64,000 bases of DNA from JAAOII01 sp965207945 (GCA_965207945.1 OZ242303.1:248001-312000); one strand, 5' to 3'. Counted from the stretch's first letter, positions 43,517 through 52,053 are shown. Numbers and translations are program-made. The notes: generated by a model from the letters alone, not told the origin.

Positions 43517-43769
43517 ACTTAGACGAGTGCTTGAAGGTACTGTAGTAGGCGATAAGATGGATAAGACGGTTACCGTGTTAGTAACACGCAGGGTTAAGCA
43601 TCCTTTATATGGCAAGTACATAACAAAAACCACTAAAATCCATGCGCATGATAAGGATAACAGCGCAGCGATAGGTGATGTTGTAACTATAGGCAATACT
43701 AGACCTTTGTCTAAGACCAAGTTTTTTGAAGTATTAAGTATTAAGTCAACAAAAGAGAAGCAGCAATGA
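43482..43769 (+). CDS. rpsQ: 30S ribosomal protein S17
   Basis: 95 aa. LEGTVVGDKMDKTVTVLVTRRVKHPLYGKYI is the S17 core (landmark residues about 17-47). ATG at 43482 and at 43497 are both possible; either lies within rpmC, an overlap of 35 or 20 nt. The N-terminal residues before the core are Gln/Asn-rich and slightly longer than usual. ATGA overlap with rplN. Confidence 0.95.
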   Translation: MKTNQMEQQQNKLRRVLEGTVVGDKMDKTVTVLVTRRVKHPLYGKYITKTTKIHAHDKDNSAAIGDVVTIGNTRPLSKTKFFEVLSIKSTKEKQQ

Positions 43770-44134
43770 TACAAACAGAGTCAGTAATTAATGTCGCAGA
43801 TAATAGCGGCGCACGCAGAGCTTTGTGTATAAAAGTTCTAGGCGGCTCAAAAAGGAGGTATGCAAGTGTTGGCGACTTAGTGAAGGTTACGGTGAAAGTG
43901 GCTATTCCACGTGGACGTGTTAAGAAAGGGGAAGTATTTTTTGCTGTGGTAGTTCGCACTAAAAAAGGAATTAGACGCCCTGATGGCGCGTTGGTTAAGT
44001 TTGATGAGAATGCTTGTGTTTTGCTTAATAATCAGCATGCTCCTATAGGGACTCGTATATTTGGTCCAGTAACTCGCGAACTTAGAACAAGTAAGTTTAT
44101 GAGAATTGTTTCTCTAGCCCCTGAGGTTTTATAA
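43766..44134 (+). CDS. rplN: 50S ribosomal protein L14
   Basis: 122 aa, at the subunit interface. MIQTESVINVADNSGARRALCIKVLGG, VKKGEVFFAVVVRTKKGIRRPDG and the C-terminal GTRIFGPVTRELR are intact. Normal length. First gene after the S10-operon block; its start overlaps rpsQ by 4 nt. Confidence 0.97.
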   Translation: MIQTESVINVADNSGARRALCIKVLGGSKRRYASVGDLVKVTVKVAIPRGRVKKGEVFFAVVVRTKKGIRRPDGALVKFDENACVLLNNQHAPIGTRIFGPVTRELRTSKFMRIVSLAPEVL

Positions 44135-44159
44135 GGACCTTGATTATTAAGAATTTGAT

Positions 44160-44474
44160 ATGAAGAAGATAAGAAAGAACGACGAAATTATAGTGATTAC
44201 CGGCAAGGATAAAGGTAAACGCGGGACTGTTAACAGAATTGTCTCGGAGAAGAAACTCGTAGTGGGAGGAGTTAACGTAGTAAAAAAGCATCAGAAGCCG
44301 AATCCTAATGCCAATATTCCTGGAGGAATTATTGATAAAGAAATGCCGCTGGATATTTCCAATGTGGCTATCTATAATAAAGAAACAGACAAAGCAGATA
44401 AAGTGGGTTTTATGATTAAGGATGATAAAACCAAAGTCAGAGTGTTTAAATCAACTAAGAAGGAAATTTCTTGA
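44160..44474 (+). CDS. rplX: 50S ribosomal protein L24
   Basis: 104 aa KOW-domain protein that starts 50S assembly. MKKIRKNDEIIVITGKDKGKRGTV and the GVNVVKKHQKPNPNA..GGI region are typical. Normal length. Stop overlaps the rplE ATG (TGATG). Confidence 0.96.
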   Translation: MKKIRKNDEIIVITGKDKGKRGTVNRIVSEKKLVVGGVNVVKKHQKPNPNANIPGGIIDKEMPLDISNVAIYNKETDKADKVGFMIKDDKTKVRVFKSTKKEIS

Positions 44475-45013
44475 TGTCAGTTTTACAAGAAAAATACCGC
44501 AAGGAATGTGTTCAAGCAGTAATGAAACATTATTCTATGAAAAGCCCTATGCAGGTGCCGCGTATTCAAAAGGTGGTTATTAATATGGGGGTAGGAGAAG
44601 CAGTTAATGATAAGGCGCAGCTGGAAAAGGCGATGCAGGATTTAGTTTATATTAGTGGTCAAAAACCAGTTATGACTAAGGCAAAAAAATCTATAGCGGG
44701 TTTTAAGATTCGTCAAGGATGGCCCATTGGTTGTAAGGTTACTTTGCGCAATCATAGAATGTGGCAGTTTTTAGATAAGCTGGTTTTTGTGAATTTGCCG
44801 CGGATTCGCGATTTTCGTGGACTAAACCCTAAGTCATTTAATGGCAATGGTGATTTTTCTATGGGCATAAACGAGCAAATAATATTCCCTGAAATTGATT
44901 ACGATAAAATTGATAAATTGCGTGGGTTAAATATATGTATAACCCTCAGTGGTAGAAATGATGAGGAAAGTTTAATGATGTTAACTAACCTCGGGTTTCC
45001 GTTTAAAACATAA
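44474..45013 (+). CDS. rplE: 50S ribosomal protein L5
   Basis: 179 aa, binds 5S rRNA. MSVLQEKYRKE, the PRIQKVVINMGVGEA segment, GQKPVMTKAKKSIAGFKIR and FPEIDYDKID are typical. The ATG at 44474, overlapping the rplX stop, is chosen over a TTG one codon upstream. Normal length. Confidence 0.97.
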   Translation: MSVLQEKYRKECVQAVMKHYSMKSPMQVPRIQKVVINMGVGEAVNDKAQLEKAMQDLVYISGQKPVMTKAKKSIAGFKIRQGWPIGCKVTLRNHRMWQFLDKLVFVNLPRIRDFRGLNPKSFNGNGDFSMGINEQIIFPEIDYDKIDKLRGLNICITLSGRNDEESLMMLTNLGFPFKT

Positions 45014-45025
45014 ATACTTATTGAT

Positions 45026-45331
45026 ATGGCAAAGAAATCCGTTATAGCACGACAGCACAAAAGAGAGAAGATGGTTCGCCTTTACGCTAAAAAGCGAGAT
45101 GAACTTAAAAAGAAAAGAAGTGACGCTTCTCTATCAGAACAGGAAAGATGGGAGGCACAGATTAAATTGCAGAGTTTACCGCGCGACTCTAGCAAAGCAA
45201 GATTACGCAATCGTTGTCAATTGACAGGCAGACCTCGCGGTGTCTATAAGAAATTTGCCTTAGGACGTAATAAACTGCGTGAGCTGGCAATGAATGGCGA
45301 GATTCCTGGAGTAACTAAAGCAAGTTGGTAG
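45026..45331 (+). CDS. rpsN: 30S ribosomal protein S14 (zinc-free type)
   Basis: 101 aa. The long form without the CxxC pairs, as in most gammaproteobacteria. RLRNRCQLTGRPRGVYKKFALGRNKLRELAMNGEIPGV is the landmark (in the C-terminal 40 residues). Located between rplE and rpsH in the standard order. Confidence 0.96.
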   Translation: MAKKSVIARQHKREKMVRLYAKKRDELKKKRSDASLSEQERWEAQIKLQSLPRDSSKARLRNRCQLTGRPRGVYKKFALGRNKLRELAMNGEIPGVTKASW

Positions 45332-45338
45332 ATTTAAT

Positions 45339-45734
45339 ATGAGTATGCAAGATCCGTTGGCAGATATGCTGACCCGTATAAGAAATGGTTTAATGGCAAA
45401 TGCCGTTCAAGTTGATATTCCTTATTCACATTTAAAGGAGGATATAGCAAAAATTCTCACAGAAGAGGGTTATGTGGATTCTTACGAAGTAGTAGGGGAA
45501 GGCACCAAGAAGAAGGTGGAAGTGGCACTTAAATATTATAGAGAAAGACCAGTAATTGAAGAGATTAAGAAGATTAGCCGTCCCGGGCTAAGGCGTTATT
45601 TTGGAGTTGATGATATACCTTATGTCCGTTCTGGTCTTGGTATATGCATACTTTCTACTTCCAAAGGTATTATTACAGATAAGCGCGCGCGTGAGCTTAA
45701 AGTTGGTGGAGAACTTATCTGCACAGTTTTTTAG
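45339..45734 (+). CDS. rpsH: 30S ribosomal protein S8
   Basis: 131 aa, binds the 16S central domain and in E. coli represses the spc operon. MQDPLADMLTRIRNG, SRPGLRRYFGVDDIP and the C-terminal GLGICILSTSKGIITDKRARE are as expected. Normal length. Confidence 0.97.
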   Translation: MSMQDPLADMLTRIRNGLMANAVQVDIPYSHLKEDIAKILTEEGYVDSYEVVGEGTKKKVEVALKYYRERPVIEEIKKISRPGLRRYFGVDDIPYVRSGLGICILSTSKGIITDKRARELKVGGELICTVF

Positions 45735-45750
45735 ATTTATTATTATTTAT

Positions 45751-46284
45751 ATGACAAGATTTGCCAATATTCCAGTTACGATCCCTGCGGGGGTTGAATT
45801 TAATCTTAGTAATAACAAGATTAATGTCAAAGGTAAACTGGGTATGCTTGACTTTGAGGTGCATCATCTCGTTAAATGCGAGCAATCAGATGAGGGTGTA
45901 TTTTTTAAGCCCAAAACTCAGGAGAAACAAGCAAAAGCTCTCGCTGGAACAACGCATCGTTTAACGCAGAATATGATAAAAGGCGTAGTTGATGGCTTTG
46001 AGAAAGGGCTTGAGTTACGCGGCGTTGGTTATAGAGTGGAACAAAAGGGCAATAATCTAATTCTTTCATTAGGTTATTCCAATCAAATAACTTATAATTT
46101 ACCTGAAGGTATTAGCGCAGTATTGGATGGGCAAACTAAGTTAACTATTAAGGGGATAGATAAACAAAAAGTTGGGCAAGTAGCTGCTGAAATTCGTAAT
46201 TTAAGGCGCCCTGACCCTTATAAAGGCAAGGGTGTTAGGTATATTGATGAAGTGATAATTCTGAAAGAAACTAAGAAGAAGTAA
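45751..46284 (+). CDS. rplF: 50S ribosomal protein L6
   Basis: 177 aa. The ATG at 45751 gives the family N-terminus (VTIPAGVEFNL, KGKLG). RGVGYRVEQKGNNLILSLGYSNQI is in the second domain and RRPDPYKGKGVRYIDEVI near the C-terminus. The frame is open far upstream into rpsH, but that extension is not L6. The stop codon lies in the first unit of a 13-bp tandem repeat. Confidence 0.96.
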   Translation: MTRFANIPVTIPAGVEFNLSNNKINVKGKLGMLDFEVHHLVKCEQSDEGVFFKPKTQEKQAKALAGTTHRLTQNMIKGVVDGFEKGLELRGVGYRVEQKGNNLILSLGYSNQITYNLPEGISAVLDGQTKLTIKGIDKQKVGQVAAEIRNLRRPDPYKGKGVRYIDEVIILKETKKK

Positions 46285-46332
46285 CGGAAAAAAGTAACGG
46301 GAATAAGTAACAGGAATAAGTAACGAAAAGAG
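46281..46332 (+). repeat. 13-bp tandem repeat (x4) between rplF and rplR
   Basis: Units start at 46281, 46294, 46307 and 46320, all beginning GTAAC. The first contains the rplF stop codon. They fill nearly all of the 51-nt gap to rplR. Confidence 0.9.
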
Positions 46333-46335
46333 ATA

Positions 46336-46689
46336 ATGAGTGATAGAAGAGAGAAACGGATAAGAAGGGCAAAACGCACCAGAATGAAATTACGCGAGTT
46401 AAGAATGCCTCGCTTGAGTGTTTTCCGCTCGTCTGCACATATATATGCGCAGATTATTACTGAAGATGCATCACGGGTTCTTTTTGCTGCATCAACTTTG
46501 GATAAAGAATTAAGAAGTAAGAAGCTTAAAGGCAATATTAAAGGAGCAGCAGAAGTGGGAAAAATTATAGCCACTAAAGCTAAGGAGCATAAAATTGATA
46601 GGGTAGGGTTTGACAGGTCTGGTTTTAAGTATCATGGCTGCGTTAAAGCGCTTGCTGAGGCAGCGCGTAAAGAAGGATTGAAATTATAA
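46336..46689 (+). CDS. rplR: 50S ribosomal protein L18
   Basis: 117 aa, binds 5S rRNA with L5. RRIRAKRTR-type basic N-terminus, LRMPRLSVFRSSAHIYAQII and VGFDRSGFKYHGCVKALAEAAR are recognised. The Arg usual after HG is Cys here. Normal length; GAGA precedes the ATG. Confidence 0.96.
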   Translation: MSDRREKRIRRAKRTRMKLRELRMPRLSVFRSSAHIYAQIITEDASRVLFAASTLDKELRSKKLKGNIKGAAEVGKIIATKAKEHKIDRVGFDRSGFKYHGCVKALAEAARKEGLKL

Positions 46690-46695
46690 TTTATT

Positions 46696-47232
46696 ATGGT
46701 AAGAAGTAAGAACCCCAAAGAAGACATTGAGAAAGGAGCTATTCTACAAGAAAAGCAAGTCAAAATTTCTCGCGTCGCTAAGGTTGTAAAGGGCGGAAGA
46801 ATATTTCGTTTTAGCGCATTAACTGTCGTAGGCGATGGTGATGGAAAGGTTGGTTATGGACGTGGAAAAGTTCGTGAAGTTCCTTTGGCGATGAAGAAGT
46901 CATTGGAAGCAGCGAAAAGGAATATGATAGACGTGCGCCTTAATCGTAAGAATAGAACCTTGCAGTATCCTATAACTTCAAGTCATGGAGCATCTACAGT
47001 GCACATGAGACCAGCTGCTGAAGGGACGGGAGTAATTGCAGGTGGAGCTATGCGCGCAGTTCTTGAACTTGCTGGAATTCGCAATGTTCTTGCTAAGAGT
47101 TATGGTTCTACTAATCCAGCTAACATAGTGCAGGCAACATTCAAGGGACTTAAGCAAATGCAGTCACCTAATTATGTTGCAAAAAAACGGGGAAAAACAA
47201 TAAAGGATTTACAAGCTAATGCAAAAAGATAG
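46696..47232 (+). CDS. rpsE: 30S ribosomal protein S5
   Basis: 178 aa, a fidelity protein near the mRNA entry. KVVKGGRIFRFSALTVVGDGDGKVGYGRGKVREVP (N-terminal dsRBD-like part) and GVIAGGAMRAVLELAGIRNVLAKSYGSTNP are typical. N-terminus a few residues longer than E. coli. Overlaps rpmD by 14 nt. Confidence 0.97.
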   Translation: MVRSKNPKEDIEKGAILQEKQVKISRVAKVVKGGRIFRFSALTVVGDGDGKVGYGRGKVREVPLAMKKSLEAAKRNMIDVRLNRKNRTLQYPITSSHGASTVHMRPAAEGTGVIAGGAMRAVLELAGIRNVLAKSYGSTNPANIVQATFKGLKQMQSPNYVAKKRGKTIKDLQANAKR

Positions 47233-47407
47233 TAAAAAAATTAAGGTGATATTAAGAAAGAGCCCTATAGGGAGATTGCCTAAGCATAAGAAATCCATTT
47301 ATGGGTTGGGGCTTAGAAGGATAGGTCATCAAGTAGAAGTGGAAGATACTCCTTCTGTGCGTGGAATGATTAATAAAGTCAGCTATATGCTGGAAGTTAT
47401 AGAATAG
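47219..47407 (+). CDS. rpmD: 50S ribosomal protein L30
   Basis: 62 aa. KVILRKSPIGRLPKHKKSIYGLGLRRIGHQVEVEDTPSVRGMINKVSYMLEV contains the family pattern. Normal length. The start lies within the rpsE end (14-nt overlap). Confidence 0.95.
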   Translation: MQKDSKKIKVILRKSPIGRLPKHKKSIYGLGLRRIGHQVEVEDTPSVRGMINKVSYMLEVIE

Positions 47408-47417
47408 TTACTGAATA

Positions 47418-48140
47418 ATGGTTTTTCTAAATAATTTAGCTCCTGGAGCAGGCTCAACTAAAAACCCTATTAGGGTTGGTCGCGGTATAGGGAGTGGTAA
47501 GGGCAAGACCTGTGGTCGTGGCCATAAAGGACAAAAAAGTCGTTCCGGGGTTGGCGGCATAACTAAAGGATTTGAAGGTGGTCAAATGCCTTTGCAAAGA
47601 CGGTTGCCTAAGTTTGGCTTTACTTCTCGCAAGAGTCAATTTGCAGCTGAGGTGCGTCTTGGTGAGTTGAATAAAGTCCCAGGAGGAATTATAGATTTAC
47701 TGAATCTCAAGGAGAATGGCATCATCAGAAAAGATGTCCTGCAGGTTAAGATTTTCTTATCGGGTGAGATTGATAAGGCAGTTACCATTAAATCGGGAGC
47801 GGTGCGAATCACTAAAGGCGCTAAAGAGGCAGTTATTAAAAAGGGAGGTATAGTAGAAGAGCCCTTGAAAAAAGTAAGATCAGCAATGAAGAAGCCGGCA
47901 AACAAAAGCCCAGCAGCTAGCGAAGCAGTTAGTAAAGAAGCTAGTAAAGCCGATAGTCCAAGTAAAGCAGCTCCAGTAGCCGACAAAGCAACTCCAGTAG
48001 CCGACAAAGTAGCTCCAGCAGATGACAAGCAAACTACTGAAGTGGATAATACAGGAGATACAGAGACGACAGATTCAAACAATGATGAGCCGACTGAAGA
48101 CACAAATACAGATGATCCATCTGCTGATTTAGAAAAATAA
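47418..48140 (+). CDS. rplO: 50S ribosomal protein L15 with ~90-aa Lys-rich/acidic tail
   Basis: 240 aa against about 144 in E. coli. The core ends near residue 148: NNLAPGAGS, RVGRGIGSGKGKTCGRGHKGQKSRSG, FEGGQMPLQRRLPKFGF, and AVRITKGAKEAVIKKGGIVEE. The extension starts with a Lys/Ala/Ser-rich stretch (149-200, including PVADKA and PVADKV repeats) and finishes Asp/Glu/Thr/Asn-rich (205-240). The frame runs directly to a TAA 2 nt before secY, so the tail is a true part of the gene. Confidence 0.95.
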   Translation: MVFLNNLAPGAGSTKNPIRVGRGIGSGKGKTCGRGHKGQKSRSGVGGITKGFEGGQMPLQRRLPKFGFTSRKSQFAAEVRLGELNKVPGGIIDLLNLKENGIIRKDVLQVKIFLSGEIDKAVTIKSGAVRITKGAKEAVIKKGGIVEEPLKKVRSAMKKPANKSPAASEAVSKEASKADSPSKAAPVADKATPVADKVAPADDKQTTEVDNTGDTETTDSNNDEPTEDTNTDDPSADLEK

Positions 48141-48142
48141 TT

Positions 48143-49462
48143 ATGGCAAAGAACAAACGTAAAGACGCAACAGAAAAGGCAGGTTCCATGAATGAATTAT
48201 GGCGACGCCTCGGCTTTGTGTTAGTTGCTTTGATTATTTATCGTCTTGGAGCTCATATCCCTTTACCTGGGATTAATCCAGTGCGCCTTGAAGAGATATT
48301 TACATTAAACCAAGGAACTATAATAAGTTTGTTTAATGTTTTTTCTGGGGGGGCACTTGAAAGAATGAGTATTTTCGCGCTGGGGATAATGCCTTATATT
48401 TCTGCTTCCATCATTATGCAACTTATGTCTGCGGTGGTGCCAACTTTTGAGCAGATGCGTAAAGAAGGGGAAAGCGGCAGGAGAAAGATAAATCAATATA
48501 CCCGCTACCTGACAGTGATGATTTCTGCATTGCAAGGTTTTGGAATAGCAGTGGCTTTGGCAAATCAAGGGATAGCACTTAACCCTGATATTAATTTTTA
48601 CTTTGTATCAACAGTTAGCTTCGTAACTGGTTCGGTATTTTTAATGTGGTTGGGAGAGCAGGTTACAGAGAGAGGTATTGGCAACGGGATTTCTCTGCTT
48701 ATATTCGCCAGCATTATCTCGGGTATCCCTGGATTAGTAGGACAATCTGCAACTCTATTAAGAGAGGGTGAGTTGAGTTTGCTTTTGGGATTGATTATGT
48801 TCTTGTTTGTTCTGGGCACTATTATTTTTGTTATATTCATAGAAAGAGGTCAGAGAAGGATAACGGTAAATTATGCTAATCGTATGACTCAAGGCGGAAT
48901 GTATGCTCGTCAGTCCTCTCATCTGCCGCTTAAGATTAATATGGCAGGGGTTATACCAGCTATTTTTGCTTCCAGTTTATTACTTTTTCCCGCCACCATT
49001 GGACAATGGTTTGGACAAGGAGAGGGCTTGGGAATACTTCAAGAAGTATCATTGATTTTAGGACCAGGACAGCCCTTGTATAACTTTCTATATGCTGCCG
49101 CAGTGATATTCTTTTGCTTTTTTTATACTGCATTGGTATTTAATCCCAAAGATGTAGCGAGTAATTTACAAAGATCTGGCGCTTTGATACCTGGCATTCG
49201 CCCTGGACCCCAGACAGCAAACTATATTGACAATGTGCTAACTCGCCTTACTCTTTTTGGTAGTTTGTATATTACTGCTGTTTCTTTGTTGCCACAGATG
49301 ATTTTGGTGGGGCTGAATATCCCATTTTTCTTTGCTGGAACGTCTATTCTAATTGTGGTAGTGGTGGTGATGGACTTTTTAACTCAGATTCAATCACACA
49401 TTATGTCAAGTCAATATAGTTCGGTTCTGAAGAAGGCAAACTTAACTGGAGCGCAGGGTTAA
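48143..49462 (+). CDS. secY: Protein translocase subunit SecY
   Basis: 439 aa, ten membrane helices. The channel for protein export with SecE and SecG. GAHIPLPGINPVRLE in TM1-plug, FALGIMPYISASIIMQL, ERGIGNGISLLIFA, the C5 loop region NPKDVASNLQRSGALIPGIRPG and a C-terminal helix are clear. Normal length. Sits between rplO and rpmJ in spc order; secG is at 63065. Confidence 0.97.
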   Translation: MAKNKRKDATEKAGSMNELWRRLGFVLVALIIYRLGAHIPLPGINPVRLEEIFTLNQGTIISLFNVFSGGALERMSIFALGIMPYISASIIMQLMSAVVPTFEQMRKEGESGRRKINQYTRYLTVMISALQGFGIAVALANQGIALNPDINFYFVSTVSFVTGSVFLMWLGEQVTERGIGNGISLLIFASIISGIPGLVGQSATLLREGELSLLLGLIMFLFVLGTIIFVIFIERGQRRITVNYANRMTQGGMYARQSSHLPLKINMAGVIPAIFASSLLLFPATIGQWFGQGEGLGILQEVSLILGPGQPLYNFLYAAAVIFFCFFYTALVFNPKDVASNLQRSGALIPGIRPGPQTANYIDNVLTRLTLFGSLYITAVSLLPQMILVGLNIPFFFAGTSILIVVVVVMDFLTQIQSHIMSSQYSSVLKKANLTGAQG

Positions 49463-49490
49463 TTAAAAACTATATATCCAAGATAGAATT

Positions 49491-49607
49491 ATGAAAGTAA
49501 GATCAAGTATTAAGAAAATAACCCGTGATTGCAAAATAGTGCGACGTAAGGGTGTGCTGCGGGTTATAAATAAAAAGCATCCAAGATTTAAACAGAGACA
49601 AGGTTAA
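49491..49607 (+). CDS. rpmJ: 50S ribosomal protein L36, zinc ligands mostly lost
   Basis: 38 aa. MKVRSSIKKITRDCKIVRRKGVLRV and the closing KQRQG identify L36. In zinc-binding L36 the ligands are Cys11, Cys14, Cys27 and His33. Here position 11 is Thr, 14 is Cys, 27 is Asn and 33 is Phe, so this is a zinc-free variant. Lies between secY and rpsM as in E. coli. Confidence 0.94.
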   Translation: MKVRSSIKKITRDCKIVRRKGVLRVINKKHPRFKQRQG

Positions 49608-49612
49608 AGATT

Positions 49613-49969
49613 ATGGCTCGTATAGCAGGAGTAAACATTCCAGATAATAAACATACCGTAATATCATTGACGTATATTTTTGGCATAGGCAGAGCTCGCT
49701 CAGTTAAAATTTGTCAAGATTGCAATGTAGATCCAACTACTAACCTTGGTAAGTTGGGAGACGATGAATTGGGTAGATTGCGTGATGAAATAAGAAAATA
49801 TACTATAGAGGGTGATTTGCGCCGACAGGTTGCAATTAATATAAAAAGATTGGTTGATATGGGAGTTTATCGCGGCTTGCGCCACAGGTTTCATCTACCA
49901 GTTAGAGGGCAACGCACTAAAACTAATGCGCGCACAAGGAAAGGACCTACTCGGCAAATTAAGAGATAA
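49613..49969 (+). CDS. rpsM: 30S ribosomal protein S13
   Basis: 118 aa in the 30S head, contacts the P-site tRNA and 50S. MARIAGVNIPDNKH, LTYIFGIGRARS and the C-terminal RGLRHRFHLPVRGQRTKTNARTRKGP are typical. Normal length. Starts the alpha-operon part (S13-S11-S4-alpha-L17). Confidence 0.97.
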   Translation: MARIAGVNIPDNKHTVISLTYIFGIGRARSVKICQDCNVDPTTNLGKLGDDELGRLRDEIRKYTIEGDLRRQVAINIKRLVDMGVYRGLRHRFHLPVRGQRTKTNARTRKGPTRQIKR

Positions 49970-49993
49970 GATTTAACACAAGGATATTTATTT

Positions 49994-50389
49994 ATGGCAG
50001 ATACAAGCAAAAGTAAAAGTAAGAGTAAAAAGAGTAAGAAAAGAATTACAGAGGGAGTAGTGAATATTTACACTTCTTTTAACAATACGATTATTACGGT
50101 TACAGATACTCAAGGCAATACGATAAGCTGGGCTACTGCGGGAGGTTCGGGGTTTCGAGGAGCTCGCAAAAGTACCCCTTACGCAGCTCAGGTGGCATGT
50201 GAGAAAGCAATTAAGACCGCTCAGGATATGGGGCTTGAAAGGGCGGAAGTTAAGGTTAAGGGACCAGGACCTGGTCGCGATTCTTCTATGCGGGTTATTA
50301 ATGCTATGGGCGTTAAGATTTCTAAGATTTCAGATGTAACACCATTACCGCATAATGGTTGCAGACCACCAAAAAAGAGGAGAGTATAA
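49994..50389 (+). CDS. rpsK: 30S ribosomal protein S11
   Basis: 131 aa. GVVNIYTSFNNTIITVTDTQGNTISWATAGGSGFRGARKSTPYAAQ and DVTPLPHNGCRPPKKRRV define it. The N-terminus has a Ser/Lys alternating stretch (SKSKSKKSKKR) encoded by short repeats. Stop overlaps the rpsD start (TAATG). Confidence 0.97.
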   Translation: MADTSKSKSKSKKSKKRITEGVVNIYTSFNNTIITVTDTQGNTISWATAGGSGFRGARKSTPYAAQVACEKAIKTAQDMGLERAEVKVKGPGPGRDSSMRVINAMGVKISKISDVTPLPHNGCRPPKKRRV

Positions 50390-51012
50390 TGGCAAGGTAT
50401 TTAGGACCAAAGTGTAAGCTTTCTCGTCGTGAAGGAATGGACTTGGAACATAAGAATTCCATGCGTTCCATAGAGTCAAAATGTAAATATGACAAAATAC
50501 CCGGACAACAGCAAACACGTCCTGGCAGAAAATCGGATTACTATTTCCAATTACGTGAGAAGCAAAAAGTTAAACGGCTTTATTGTTTACTGGAGAGACA
50601 ATTCCGCAACTATTATAGAGAGGCGCAGAGACGAAAAGGCGCAACTGGTATGAATTTATTATGGCTGTTAGAAACCAGATTGGACAATGTGGTATACCGC
50701 ATGGGATTTGCTTCAACCCGCAGTGAATCGCGGCAGCTGATTAGCCATAAGGGCATTCTTGTTAATGATAAATTGGTTAATATACCTTCTTATGAAATAA
50801 GACCAGGTGATACCATATCCGTTAATGATAAAGCAAAATCGCAAGAGCGCATAGCTATGGCGCTGGAGATAGTTAAGAGGCGCCAAGAAGATATTTCTTG
50901 GATTAATGTTGATGCTGCAGATAAGACAGGTGTTTTTGCAGCTTTGCCCAAACGGGATGAGCTAGAGCAGAACATTAATGAAAACTTAATTGTTGAACTA
51001 TATTCTAAATAA
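50389..51012 (+). CDS. rpsD: 30S ribosomal protein S4
   Basis: 207 aa, starts 30S assembly and regulates the alpha operon in E. coli. MARYLGPKCKLSRREG, the RQFRNYYREAQRRKG helix and the S4 domain RLDNVVYRMGFASTRSESRQLISHKGILVN are seen. The ATG at 50389 overlaps the rpsK stop and has a GAGGAG ribosome-binding site; an upstream in-frame extension is not S4. Normal length. Confidence 0.97.
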   Translation: MARYLGPKCKLSRREGMDLEHKNSMRSIESKCKYDKIPGQQQTRPGRKSDYYFQLREKQKVKRLYCLLERQFRNYYREAQRRKGATGMNLLWLLETRLDNVVYRMGFASTRSESRQLISHKGILVNDKLVNIPSYEIRPGDTISVNDKAKSQERIAMALEIVKRRQEDISWINVDAADKTGVFAALPKRDELEQNINENLIVELYSK

Positions 51013-51030
51013 CTATATATACATAAATAT

Positions 51031-52053
51031 ATGCAAAATTCACCTTCAAAATTCTTAATACCTCATGATATTGGTGTTGAGGTCTTAGGGCAAACTCAAA
51101 ATGGCAAGGTTAATCTGGCAAGGATTGCCCTTTCTCCGTTAGAACGGGGATTTGGCTATACATTAGGCAATGCTTTGCGCAGGGTTCTATTATCTTCAAT
51201 GGCAGGAGTGTCCATTGTTGAAGTTCAAATTAAGGGCGTTCGTCATGAATATGATACCATTGAGGGTATGGAGACAGATGTATTGAATCTATTGCTAAAC
51301 CTAAAAGGGGTTGCGTTGATTCTCTATGAGGCGGATACTGCCGAAATCACCCTTAATAAACAAGGGGGCTGTGATATTACAGCAGATGATTTAGAACTGC
51401 CTCCCAACATGGAAGTAGCTAACCCAGAACATTTTATTGCTCATCTTAATGAAAAAGGTAGCTTGGAAATAAAAATGAAAGTTCAACGCGGCTGTGGTTA
51501 TGAATCAGTGGAGCAAAGATTTGCTAATGCTGAAAACCAAGAAGAAAGAACAACAAATACTATTTATTTAGACGCTAGTTATTCACCAGTAAGAAGGGTA
51601 GTTTACCGAGTTGAAAGCACCAGGGTGGAGCAACAAACTGATTTGGATAGATTGATTATTGATCTTGAAACTGATGGCACTTTAGACCCAACAGCAGCTA
51701 TACGTCGTGCTACTACTTTATTGCATAAACAACTGCAACCATTTGCGGATTTGGAAAGCAAGGAAATTATTGATATGAAAGCGGATAAAGATCAGATTGA
51801 TATTATTTATCTTAAACCGCTTAAGGATTTAAATCTTTCAGTTCGTTCGGCTAATTGTCTTGAGCGTGAAAAAATTAATTATGTTGGTGACTTGATTTGT
51901 CAGACCGAGACACAACTTTTGGGTAAACCCCATCTTGGTAAGAAATCCTTACAGGAAATAAAAGAAATTCTTAAAGAATTAGGTTTATCTTTGGGAATGC
52001 AAATTGATAATTGGCCTCCGAAACATCTAATAGAAGAAGATGAGACATCTTAA
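51031..52053 (+). CDS. rpoA: DNA-directed RNA polymerase subunit alpha
   Basis: 340 aa. The N-terminal assembly domain has LARIALSPLERGFGYTLGNALRRVLLSSM, and the C-terminal domain has LNLSVRSANCLEREKINYVGDL and LGKKSLQEIKEIL for UP-element and activator contacts. Length slightly above 329 in E. coli with a short acidic end. Overlaps rplQ by 14 nt. Confidence 0.98.
   Translation: MQNSPSKFLIPHDIGVEVLGQTQNGKVNLARIALSPLERGFGYTLGNALRRVLLSSMAGVSIVEVQIKGVRHEYDTIEGMETDVLNLLLNLKGVALILYEADTAEITLNKQGGCDITADDLELPPNMEVANPEHFIAHLNEKGSLEIKMKVQRGCGYESVEQRFANAENQEERTTNTIYLDASYSPVRRVVYRVESTRVEQQTDLDRLIIDLETDGTLDPTAAIRRATTLLHKQLQPFADLESKEIIDMKADKDQIDIIYLKPLKDLNLSVRSANCLEREKINYVGDLICQTETQLLGKPHLGKKSLQEIKEILKELGLSLGMQIDNWPPKHLIEEDETS

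Noticed and set aside
45601..45750. Upstream extension of the rplF frame
   Set aside because: It overlaps rpsH and does not match L6; the ATG at 45751 gives the family N-terminus.
48305..48568. Reverse-strand open frames within secY and other ribosomal genes
   Set aside because: Shadow frames without start signals or recognisable products.
50359..50388. Upstream extension of rpsD
   Set aside because: These codons lie within rpsK in another frame; the ATG at 50389 has a good ribosome-binding site and the S4 N-terminus.
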